Shown here piece by piece: positions 19,509 through 31,014 of a DNA stretch of 64,000 nt. The position numbers and the translations under genes were made by a program. The notes beneath the pieces are model-generated. The model worked only from the letters and a program-made list of their open reading frames with translations. It was not told the DNA's origin and searched no databases. This DNA comes from Persicaria tinctoria (lineage: Eukaryota; Streptophyta; Magnoliopsida; Caryophyllales; Polygonaceae): contig JBANSL010000020.1 in assembly GCA_037127255.1 (NCBI GenBank), forward strand, positions 51,683,098-51,747,097, given 5' to 3'. How positions within the stretch are numbered: position 1 is the stretch's first letter; the number at the start of each line of letters is the position of its first letter.

Positions 19509-22377
19509 TGTAAAGGCTCGGATTTTTAAATCCTAATTTTTGCGGAAAAAAAAAAAATAAAGAGAGAATTAAAAATGAAATTAAATCGGAATATAAAATT
19601 TGGCAAATAATTTCCGTCCTTTCACCTCAAAAACTCAAAATAATTATCGGATGGCAATATCCGTCGACTTTAAAAAAATCTAATCGATCGAGAGAGCGAG
19701 AGTCGGAAAAACTAACGTTTGAGGACTAATTGCGGGATTCAAAATTTGCGTATTTGGAATTTATTTCCGGGTATTGTTTTAACCAATTTCACACCCTAAC
19801 CTCACCCACTCCCTCCTACCTTACCCTGCAACCCGAACCCATCCCCTGCCTACTTCACCCCGTCACTTTCACTTGGTCACCATCACTGTCGTCATCGTTC
19901 TTCACCATCACCTTAACTGATTCCCTCCCTCACTCTCCCGCTCCCATCGGTTCACCAACCCCGCTCCATTTTCATTCATCGTCACCCTCACTCACAAGCA
20001 TCATCGCCATCACCGTCTCTTGCTCACCATCTCCATCACTTCTTCACTCATCACCTTAATCGCCCTCCATCGATCACCATCGGCGCCAGCAGAAGCACCT
20101 CATCATCGCGAAGCCGAAGTCCGACGAAGCTAGCGATCCGTTGAGAGCTCACAGCACCACCACCGAAGCTCTTCCTCCCATGTTCGATCGCGAGCCATGT
20201 TCCGGTAAGCGATTCTATTCCGTCTTCGATCGAAGCCACTCCCGGACTTCACCATCACGCTCATCCATGTCCCACGCAGGTCCGACGATCCATCGGGAGC
20301 CTCCGACGACGCTCAGAACTCCGATCGAGAGCTCCGAAGTCGCGAAATTTCTCGGTGAGCTCTCTAGCCTTCTTTTCTCTCTCATTCGATGTCTTGAATT
20401 GTTTCGATGTTTGGGCTAATTGGGGGTGAGCGAGAGCTGAGTGTGGGGAGTCGAGCGAGCTCGAGAGCTCCGACAGCTCGAGGGCGTAGGCGAGAGCGTG
20501 AGCGAGCAGCAACTGTGCGTGAGCGAGCGGCCTGAGGAGAGGCAAACGCGGGCATGAGAGCGCCGCGAGGGCGTGAGCGGGTGCGAGAGTGTTGGCTGCG
20601 AGCGTGAGCCGGTCCGGCGAGCGGGGAGGCAGGAGAATCTCGAGGGCGGGATCCGGGATGGATGAACGGCGTCGATCGGCGTGGTTCAGGCGAGGGCAGC
20701 TCATTTCGAAATTGGAGGAAGAAGATGGATCAAGCGGGGCCCCTGCCCAGTCAGCATACGTGGCCCCACTCCTTCGTTTCATTATTTTGTTTAACCGGTT
20801 GAGATTTATGCGGGTTCGGTTCGGTTTGGGTTAAAAGCGTTGGTTCGGTTTGGGTTTATTTGTTATTTATTTATTTATTAGATTTATTAATTAATAGTTT
20901 AACCGATTTCCGATAATTGATTATTTAGAAATCGATTTGTGTGTCGGTATTTAAAAGGGGTCGGTTTTAAAGTATATAAATTGAATTATTTAGTAACGGT
21001 TGAAAATTATTTAAGTCCCTAGAAGAATGATTTTAAATTAAAGTAAAGTATGTCGGGATTATTTAAATGGATTTTTGGAAGTATTTTTAAAGATTAAATA
21101 TTTTATGAATTAGAAATGGCTAAATATAATTTTGAAGTAATTGTTTTAAATAACAACTTGACTAGCTAGTGAGATTATATGGATTGCAGTATGATTGAGC
21201 GAGTAATGGAAATGACAATGGAATAAGATGATATAAGATGTTGCCATAAGTTGAGATAAAGAATGTTGATGATGCTATGATTAATGGATTGGTGGGCATG
21301 TTATGTAGTGGTAAATGGATCCCGTTTTGTGCAGTTTACTTATGCATATTTATTAATAATTGCTAGGTGATCTGTAACTTGCTTGCTTATACCTTGCTGC
21401 TTTTCGTCTTGCTGATCTGCTACTCCAGGTAAGTTCTTTGAACTTACTCATGATGGGCGCTCTATGCACTGGGTGTTATATAGTAGGCTAGTGTCCATGC
21501 ACCATACGACTTAGAATCATGCTTAGGAGCTAAAATGAAAATCATATGATTGCTATATGTCCTTGCAAGAGAACGGCCGTTATCTGTGATAGTCCTAGAG
21601 TCTTTGCTAGGGTCATAGGGTAGCCCAGCCTCATCGGGTACCCTGGGTCAATCGAGTCTATATGAGCATGATATGATAGCCCAACACCATCGGGCAAGCG
21701 ATGATATGATATGATATGATATGATGATGCCGTGGGTTGTGCACCACCACGAGGAATTTGCTATGCTATAGCACCGAACTGGCCAGTGTCCGCCCTATCG
21801 GAAGGGGGGTGGAGGTACGAGAGGGACATGCCACTTGGCATTCTGTGTGGATCCATTTATCGCTTTCTGCATTATATTAAACTGTCAATATATATACGTG
21901 ATTTAATTTACGCATGGCATTACGCATTTCATCTTAAGAGTAGGATGCTTATTATATGCCTCTCAGAGTGTGTTTACATACGCGCATGAGTGACCTGATG
22001 ATTGACCCAGATCCCCCTCATTTTTTTTAGATTCAGGTAATCACTAGCCGTTATCGTTGCTTATGTGGATGCTTGGCGGGTTCAGACTTTTGGCGTTAGA
22101 TCGAGAGGTTGAGAGACCACCACACTTCCTCTCTTTTAATACTCCCTTTCGGATGGTATTTAAACTCAACCTTATTTTTGCTTTCGCTCGATTTCACGAT
22201 TAGACTAAGGCAGGTATTTGATCTCCAATGGATCCGCGATCTTTAAGGGTTCGAAATCCCTTCTTTTAGTACAAATATTTTGTTTTAAAACTCAACCCGT
22301 ACCTGAATTGCAAGATCCGAACAAGGGGTTTTATCCCTTGAAACGTAACCCGGAAATCATAATTCCGGGCCGTTACA
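19509..22377 (+). repeat. LARD-1 3' LTR
   Basis: Same length as the 5' LTR and, as far as I can see, the same sequence throughout, including the 12-A run near the start. It is followed by the target duplication TCATT. Confidence 0.93.
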
Positions 22378-22382
22378 TCATT

Positions 22383-23140
22383 AGCCCCTATAGGGTTTGT
22401 GCTTCTCTTGTCCTATGGTTTTTATTTTGATTACAGTGTCTATGACCCTCTTACCCATTCATGTATTAGAGGAAACTGTCACCACATTTATTTTGTCTTC
22501 TCATTAGCCCCTATAGGGTTTGTGCTTCCCTTGTCCTATGGTTTTTATTTTGATTACAGTGTTTATGACTTGGTTTTTATAGTGGCAAAAGTGGCTATGA
22601 CACTGTTTTTTTTATAGTGGTTACAATAATAGTTACATTTTTATTTATTTTTATTTTGGTGACACTAATTTAAAAAAATCTAAAAAACTAGAATATAGAA
22701 ATTAGAGAACAACTGTCACCACATGTATTTTGGCTTCTCATTAGCCCTTATAGGGTTTGTGCTTCCCTTTTCCTAGGATTTTCTTTTGATTACAGTGTTT
22801 ATGAACCTTTTTTCATAGTGGAGACAATGTCTATAAAGCTTTTTTTTTTTTGTTACATCGTCTATAGGGTTTTCCTTTTGATTACAGTGTATTTGACCGT
22901 GTTTTTATAGTGGTTACAGTGTCTATGATCCTATTTTTATTTTACTTACAGCATCTATGACCCTCTTAACCATTCATATGTTATAGGAGAACTGTCACCA
23001 CATGCATTTTGGTTTCTCATTAGCCTCTATAAGATTTCCTTTTGATTACAGTGTCTACGACCACGTTTTTATAGTGGTGACAGTATCTATGACTTTATTT
23101 TTATCATGGTGACAATAATAGTTACATTTTTAATTTTTTA
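22383..23140. repeat. Irregular satellite-like repeat, right part
   Basis: Continues the array that stops at 12000: AGCCCC, TATAGGGTTTGTGCTTC and GATTACAGTGTCTATGACC modules with T-rich spacers. Removing LARD-1 and one TCATT restores the recurring GGCTTCTCATTAGCCCC. Confidence 0.85.
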
Positions 23141-23677
23141 ATGGAGATTATACGAGTTAGAACAAATTCTATAATTGCGGGATAATTTCTGAAATTTTAA
23201 AAATTAACACAGGGGCATATTTTATAAAAAACAGAAAGTCTGGGAGGTTTTGCGTAAGTACTCTTCTTCTTCCCCCATCTCGAGCAGCTTCAACAGTGAT
23301 TTTCACGGATCTTCCGACGGCTCGTTCTCCTTACACAGAGCTCCGTTTGACGCGTATGGCCTATCAAATTGATGAGTGCAATCTCTACTTGAGTCTCGTT
23401 GTGTTTATTTTGTCGAAGGATGATCTTACACAACGCGACGAATGCTTGAACAGGGGCTGCTAAGCGGGTGTTTCACGAAGCTCTAAGATGTCCACCAATG
23501 GCGGTTAGCGATTTTGTATAAATTTGAGAGGGGTTTTTGCACGAAAACCATCCTTGAGAGATGTAGAACGTGATTGAGCGGGTAGAAGGCTTGGATTTAG
23601 GGTCGAACGTGATTTAGGGTGCACGAGGAGCTTCGATTCGGCCTTCAATGGAGGAGGGCTCGGTTGTGAGGCTTGGG
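23141..23677. other. Unidentified non-coding DNA, left flank of LARD-2
   Basis: An AT-rich start, then mixed composition with no long frame. It continues after LARD-2 at 34722 (the target site TTGGG is duplicated), so both flanks were once joined. The GC-rich part is reminiscent of exon or UTR fragments carried by transposons, but no terminal repeats were found. Confidence 0.4.
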
Positions 23678-25604
23678 TGTAACGGCCCGAAATTATGATT
23701 TTCGGGTTACGTTTCAAGGGATGAAACCCCTTGTTCGGATCTTGCAATCTAGGTACGGGTCGAGATTTCAAATTCAATTTAAGGTCAATAATAAATCATA
23801 TTAAGTCATTATGATTCCGGCATTTTATTTCAAAACCAATAAATCATTTTACAAATTCCAATAACGCTTAAAATACTTATTTAATTTTTCAAAAGTTATA
23901 TTTATCACAAAACCCCTGAATAATATATAATAATAATCCAAGAATGAGTTAACAATTGTATAATACTATAAAACACAACATAATATAACACATTAAGTCA
24001 TTAACAATAAAAGTCACTAGCACCCAAAAGGCCCAAAATGCAGATCCAGCCCATCCCGGAATTAGGCCCACCGAATCCAATCTCACTCTCAGCTCTCTTA
24101 CTCTCGCCAATTCAGAAAGAAAGAAAAAGAAGTGGGTCCCCAAGGCTGACGTGGCTGCCAATGTGGAACGGTGGGGCCCGCGTCTGCTTCTTCAGCTCCA
24201 TTCCGCTCCTCCGCACTCGAAAACGGCGGTAGCTCTTCCGGTGCTCGAGCTCTCCCGTGTCCTCTTGCTCCCGCTCTCTCCCTCACACGCTCGCTCTCGT
24301 CTCGCCCTCGCACCACTCGCTCACAACTGCTCGCTCTCGTCTCGCCCTCGCCCCACTCGCTCACGATCTCGCTGCTCGCTCTCGGGCTCACCGGACTCAC
24401 TCCAACCCGCTCTCACTCTCTCCCTTGTAGCTAGCTCGAAACTAAGGACCAAAAAAAAAAGGAAACACCTAGGAAGTGAACAAGAAGGAGAAAGCAGTAG
24501 GTGCTCACCGAGGAGGGGGAGTCACGAAGGTCGTCGAAAAGCTCTCGCCGGAGTCGATGGTGCTTTGTCGGGAGTAGATAGGCGCCCGGGATGGCCTATG
24601 GAGGAAGGGAGAGGGTTAAAGGCGCGACTTTGCTTAGATAGGGGGCGAAAGAAGGTGAAACCGAGCCTTACCGCTACTTAGTCGGAGAACAGAGGTACGG
24701 AGAAGGAAGCGCTCGACGTCGACGACTCCGGCTGCTCCTGGGTGACTTCTGGGCGTTCGTCGGCGTCGGGGGAGGTGAGGTAGATGCTGATGCTGTTACT
24801 TCTCGTCGAGAAGGAGGGAGGTGGAGCTGGAGTATCGTTCTCGGCAGGACAGAGCTTGGGGTTCTTGGTTTCGCTCGAAATGGAGACAAGGAGGCGGCGG
24901 GGTGACTGCTGGGTAGTGCAGTGGTGGTGAAGGTTGCTGATGGTTCAGGCGACGGAGGGGGAGAGTCGTGTTGGACAACAGGAAGCCAAAGGAGGATGCT
25001 TTGGATTGATTCGACAACAACAAGGAAATATTGAAGAACAAGGCAAAATGGGATTTTGGTTTGGATTCAAAATGAGGTGAAAAAGGGGGGCTGCTACTGC
25101 GTATAGGAAACAGAAGGGAGCAGGTGGTGTTTGACATCTTGCCATTCTGGGTGAAACAAGCACATGAGGGAGGAGATGAGAGTGGATAATATTTAGCCAT
25201 AATTGGGGTGGAGTGAGCTGGAATTGGGCTGAATGCAAATCGGATAGAGGTGGGAGGAAGAGACAAAAACGCCATTCCAAAACAATTTCTCAAGATACCC
25301 ATGAAATTAATCCTTAGATCCGCTCTCTCGACCTTATCCGACCCAACTCAAAAGACTTTTAAATTTCCAATTCCGAGTTTAATAAGGAACTCTAAATATT
25401 ATTTTCAAATTCTCGACATATAAAAGCGGAATAAAACATTTTCTAATTTTTCAATCAAATAATGCCGGAACTCGCTTCGGAAGATGTAGAATAATTCCAA
25501 ATAACCCGAGGACAGAAATTTCAAAATTCCCTGAATATCAACTTTATCCATCATAAATTATTATTAAATAGAAAATATTATTTTAAAATTTTCTGGTCTT
25601 TACA
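23678..25604 (-). repeat. LARD-2 3' LTR (internal deletion of about 1.2 kb)
   Basis: 1927 bp, TGTAAAGACC...GGCCGTTACA on the minus strand. Compared with 31015-34170 it lacks the segment equivalent to about 31140-32345; the junction near 23804 lies in AAATCATATTA, where both parents share AAA. The CT-rich and GC-rich parts give overlapping ORFs that I regard as non-coding. Confidence 0.88.
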
Positions 25605-28000
25605 TCATCCAGCTCTAAAAACAAGTCTCTAAAATCACTCTAAAACAAGGGGATGTAGTTTGAAATTTGTGAGTCCAAGGATCATGTCATTGATCCCGTA
25701 AGCATCTCACAGGGCCCATATGAGATCCTTACAGCACCCTCGACGTGATCATAATATTCCCAATTGGTCGTAGCAAGTATGCGATATGGGCCCCTATCAC
25801 ATCCTTACTCCGAATTTTCGGTTATATCATAACTCGAAAATCAATCGTAGCGTCTCTACTAGGTCTTAGCAATCATTCTATATGCGCCCTATAAAATGCT
25901 TGTATCCACTTCGTGAGGCGTTGTATAATATAAAATCGGGTTTGAAAAGTTTCAAAAGGGATTCCGCAGGTGAAAGGATTGGCCTCAAATCTTAGAAATT
26001 CTCGATATCGTTCATTATTTTACAATCCAAGTTGGTCCTTTTTCAAAATCGTTCAAAATCTTCAAATCCAACGTCTAATCAAGCAATCTTACACCAAAAC
26101 AAGTCAAATCCTTTTAAATCAAGATTTCGTCAAAATCTTCCAACCACCAGATCAATTTCTCGCATACCAAACAATCAAATTCTCTTCCTAGTTTTCATAA
26201 TCAAATCAATCTATCACTCTCAATTCAAGCAAGATTCACAAGCCATAAGCAATGCATAACCACATAGCCAATCGATCCTCAACGAGTACATCATATGACA
26301 AGTCTCAAACATATGCCAACACACTGCCACAAGATCACATCAACGTCTCCACATCATGATAAGGGTCATAATATGCCATCTATACCAAAATCATAACATA
26401 CATATTGATATCACACCAAGGTCATAATAGGTACATCCTCATCATAAAGTCAACGAATCAAACTCGTTGTCAACACATCAACACAACAAGTCATGTTATT
26501 AAGATTCCGCGAAAGGGGAGGTCAAACAATATATCAGTCATCGAATGTAAGCATATTCATCAAACATCATCTTAACTCATCGCAATGTCATATAACGATC
26601 ATTTAGAAATCTGGTATCATTATCTCATATATATAAATCATATTCATCCTCAAAGTCATATTCATCATTTAACATACCCACAATCATGCTTAACGATCAT
26701 ATAACATGACATTATGCTTTATCACTCCATAATATAATATCATGTTTTCACATAACAACATGTCATTATCTCATGATTCATATAATACATCGTAACATGC
26801 TTCTAAAACGCATAACAGGGTAGTAATGCATATCATGATAACACTAGTCACTATCAATTAGATTTAAGTATTTGCATAAAAACATGGAATATCAATCTAT
26901 ATCTGGTTCATCATGATTGCTATATAACATCATGTCAGTACATTTTAATAAATCACATATTCAAGAAAATCTGCACATCATACCAGTCAAAATAAAACAC
27001 AATCCCCACTCGCCCATCTCCACTCTCAAGCCAAGACCAATCCTCTTCTAGACTCGCCAACGTCAACTCAGACAAAAATTCCCCAAAGAAGTCTCAATCC
27101 ATCTCGATGCTCAAATTTCGTCCCTCCTTCCGCCAAGCACTACCACACCATCCACCTCTAAGCACCCAACTCCTATCCCTAACTTCACACCCAAGTGCCC
27201 TCTAAGACCATGTCTTCAATATTCACGAGCCTTTCCTTACACTCCTTGTACTACCCGAAGCATCTCAAACATCACCTGGAAGCTCATCAGAACCCCCCCA
27301 ACATTGCCTCCCATAAATCTCAAAGCTCACTCAGTTTTACCTAAGCCAACATCCCTCTCTCGCGACTCACCTTCTAATACCATCGATCATCCTAACCCCT
27401 CAAATTCTCCCGCCATTCTCCGACCACTCTACAAGAGAATCTTACCCACATATTCAAAGGAGAGGCAATCAGGAACATCATCACACACACAAGGTATACA
27501 TCATATCAACTAGCATTTATAATGATAACATCATTAATTCATCATCAAGCATTGCAAATATGTCGAAAAATCTCAATTTACCGTCATGCTCAATCATTAT
27601 TACAATTCATCATATATACACATAATCAAGTCAAGATAGAAAGTTTCATCATAACCTTAACAGATAAACAATTCAGGTTTCACAACATTTGCAGTTCATT
27701 CTTTTATAGGCAAAGGAATTTAGATCATGCTTAGCAACTCGAAGTATCATCACATTGATATATCATGGCACATTAGAATTTTAAGGCATCGAATCATATC
27801 ATCATAGACACTGAACAATCAAGCAATATTCCTCACTAAGTAAGCATATCAACACGAAATTTCATCGCCATGTCAGTGCAATATCATTATCAATAATTTA
27901 AAAACGATTAGCAATTCAAACAGAGGGCACTCCCGCTTGCAAATCACATCGTACTCGGTAGCCGCAATCCTCGAAACGCACTTGTCCTACCGACATCTTT

Positions 28001-28053
28001 GATCATGAGGCTTGTGGGTTATGGGCCCACGCTTCCGTCACGTTGCTATATCG
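28001..28053 (-). other. Initiator-Met tRNA-like segment in LARD-2
   Basis: The complement contains GGAAGCGTGGGCCCATAACC (within 28018-28037) and the full 17-nt anticodon-arm string (28014-28030), preceded by an A-box-like ATATAGCAACGTGACGG. Same position relative to neighbouring conserved blocks, and the same orientation, as in LARD-1. Confidence 0.68.
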
Positions 28054-28156
28054 CTATCCAACTTCCTTTCTCTTTCCCGTGCGGTCGCTCGTTCAATGCA
28101 TCGCGGGGGAGTCCAAGTTAGTAAAGATAGGGGAGTGACAAGGACAGACGACCCGA

Positions 28157-28173
28157 TGTTCCTTTCGGAAACA
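28157..28173 (-). other. GAAA-tetraloop hairpin in LARD-2 RNA
   Basis: The complement reads TGTTTCCGAAAGGAACA, the LARD-1 hairpin with one extra T in the 5' arm. Confidence 0.62.
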
Positions 28174-30999
28174 ACCATAGGTTAAGCTAAGGATGACAAG
28201 ACTAGGGGCTAGACTCCGACCCAAGAATACAACGATGCCCTTATGGAAGTCTATTAGGTTACAACCATGACAAGCAACAAGAATTCATCATGGAGCATAC
28301 CAGGCACATTAATTCACACTAACATGTACCTATCTCTAGGAGATCGACATACATATTCATTCCAAAAGACATAATCGAATTCTACACGGATGCATGTGAG
28401 ATAAACTAATAGCCTTTTATTCTAGGGAAGCAGATATGCCTAGCAATTTCAAGTAAGATATGCGGATCCAGTAATGGTCATACAAGGCTTAACGAGGATG
28501 ACAAACATCATGTATACGAATAATATTGCACGAGCATGGTATACACGTCAACAAATGAGGTCAAATATATCATAATAGTGAGACTATACATCATAGAGGA
28601 ACACATAAGATGGGCATAATAATTATCTTATCTCACACAGTGATCATATAATAGGTTAAGAATGACACGTAATTATATGTCGAGATACATTTAGAAAGTA
28701 TAGGTCCTACATGATGCTAGCGATACATAATGTAATACAAGCATAGTCATGAGTCATTTAAAGAGTTCAACATAATATTTAGGATAGCAAGAGGAAAATC
28801 ACAGAGTAACAAGAATGACATCACGTGCGACAATTCATAATCATGCTAGGAATGAACCATCATATGACACATGTAATGATACAATAGTTAACACATCATA
28901 GAACATGTACAACATGTAATCATTTAGCGAGTCATATTGGGAATCATAAGCCCTACAGGACACAATCAAGGTAACTCGACTAAATTCGTTCTAACATTCA
29001 TGTGTGATGCGAATGCGAAATCATGGTGTAGCGTGGTGTGTGGTCGTGCGGAGTGCCAAGTCATACATCTATGCAAATACGAGAGGATATCATAGAGCAA
29101 TAGGGAAGTACTACCGAACAGTAACATATAAGCATGCTAGGATTAACCATCACATAAAGTAAATCGATCATCGAATTCAACATCAATCTAATTGCATGAG
29201 TAAGACTTGTTAAAATAATAGGAGTGAAGGACCACACTATCAGGGACCTAGCTCGAGAGAGAATTAGCAATAATGCAGGCAAGATATAATTCACACGAGT
29301 CGCAACCAAGGTTCCTACATGATACTAAAGGCTCAACATAACATACGATACATGCATGCAACTAATCATGACGACACGTAAGAAATCAATTCAATCACAT
29401 TCCAACAATATAGAAGCATGAGGAAAGTTTAACGATGCATAATACGAGCCTAAGTAATGGCAATATGATTAGAATACGGGGACATGAGCCCAAATCAATA
29501 CATACTAGGATAAAACATGCATTTCTCAAGACTCAATTATACCGCATATTATCCATCCAACGCAAGTAATCACACAACAATACAAATTGCAAAACAACCA
29601 ATCGTTAATTAATCTGACGAATACAGAACAGATGGTTATACTATAGATTCTTGTCAAAAAAGGATAATAAGCATCGACGCGCCATCATCTAGCATGTACT
29701 GGGAATTACATATCGCATAAGGCATGTTGATATCCAATTGTAACACGTATCCATCAAGTAAGAAACTCACTCTATCATGATATCAAAACTGAACGATCAC
29801 ACTATCATGAACCTGTTCACACAGAGGACGCCAATCATGCAGCTTTCCAACATATGCCATTTACATTCATGCACTTGTATGACGATGCAGCATACTAAAT
29901 AAAACATGCTGGATTGATAGGAATGTGACAATTGTAACTCGGACCCATACAGTGGTCATTATGAACATCAAACATGTAAGCACAATTTCACATTAAAGAT
30001 TAATCCGTAGGTCAAAGAGTAGTACAAGTAGAATCATACAACATGATATAAGGCAAGACACAACACGAGACTTGAGCAAGGTAATTAACTACAACATGAG
30101 CTTAAACAATAAAACCATAACAGAAGGCAAGGCATAACATGAGAAGCTCCTTACTAATGATCATTGGCAAGGTACATGTGGGAGATTATAAAATCATACA
30201 TGCAATTCAGAAAGAGTCACCATTACAACCGGACAGAGATCCCTAAGGGCAACCATTGACTTTTCCCAACCGACTCATCACCCCTCTTTCCCTTGGGACT
30301 CCGGTACGACTCTTCATGGCAAGAAGACACTGGTTGATCATCATAAGAATAAGGAAAGACAGCCCCAGGAACACCTTACTTCTGACTCAAAGTGACATCA
30401 AGAACTTCCAACACTCACTCAGACAACTTAATATCCAACCATAATTTCCGACACAATGTGTTTACCAACCCAATTTCCCGTGGAAGACACTGACATCCAT
30501 GAGAAGACTAGATGGAACCGTCAAGGGGTTAACATAGTGGAAGGGGCCGTTCCACACAAGCTGGGTTTGACTACACAGAAACAAGGGTACTCCCACTACC
30601 CCGTTTGCACAGATCAATCAATACACATTTCATAATTAATACATCCAAATCAGATCTCTAGCATAGCAAGCATACAACACAGAATCAGTTAATAACACTC
30701 ATAATGATCTCCTTGGAGTCTCCCAACCCATCTGTAAAGAACAAGCTCATATTTTACCTACCGTTCCCAACTACACCCAATAGGGGTGGTCTAGCGCCTT
30801 TACTACCCACTCGCGGCCCCGTTTGGTCGATTTTCCTCTTCTATTATAAGTCAAGTTCATTACTTAGTCCAATTTCAGTTAGGCATCTTAAGTTCATTTT
30901 GCCCTTTTTTTTTTAAATCCTTTCAAATCATTTGAAATTCATGGGCGGTTTTCCAAAACATACACTCGACCCTTGTGTACCCGAATTGCACAACCTCAT

Positions 31000-31010
31000 C
31001 TCTGATACCA
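31000..31010 (-). promoter_or_regulatory. LARD-2 primer-binding site
   Basis: The complement reads TGGTATCAGAG, 4 nt from the LTR end, complementary to initiator-Met tRNA. Confidence 0.82.
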
Positions 31011-31014
31011 TCTT

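Larger units (their letters stand above)
12001..22377 (+). mobile_element. LARD-1: complete non-autonomous long-LTR retrotransposon
   Basis: Two 2869-bp LTRs (12001-14869 and 19509-22377; TGTAAAGGC...CCGTTACA) flank a 4639-bp internal region, with the 5-bp duplication TCATT at 11996-12000 and 22378-22382. A primer site for initiator-Met tRNA follows the 5' LTR, and a purine tract precedes the 3' LTR. No gag, protease, integrase or reverse transcriptase is encoded in any frame; the longest internal ORFs are under 100 codons. This matches the LARD class of non-autonomous elements. The CTCGGGGACGAGACTTG signature before the purine tract resembles Ty3/gypsy (chromovirus-type) ends, so the helper is probably a gypsy element; that is inference. 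The two LTRs have the same length, and every ORF in them has an identical translation at an offset of 7508, so insertion was very recent. Confidence 0.95.
25605..31014 (-). other. LARD-2 internal region, non-coding
   Basis: 5410 bp, strongly A/C-biased on the plus strand, with no gag or pol match. At its right end the complement of TGGTATCAGAG (31000-31010) is the initiator-Met primer site, with the same AAGA spacer to the LTR as in LARD-1, followed by GAGGTTGTGCAATTCGGGTA-type leader shared with LARD-1. Diverged repeats like those of LARD-1 recur (for example the complement of CATGATAGTGTGATC at about 29797-29812). Confidence 0.85.

Noticed and set aside
24098..25302. ORFs of up to 176 codons in the LARD-2 LTRs (also 32647-33889)
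   Set aside because: Same reasoning: Ser/Arg/Pro-rich translations of a CT-rich LTR, with different lengths in the two LTR copies.
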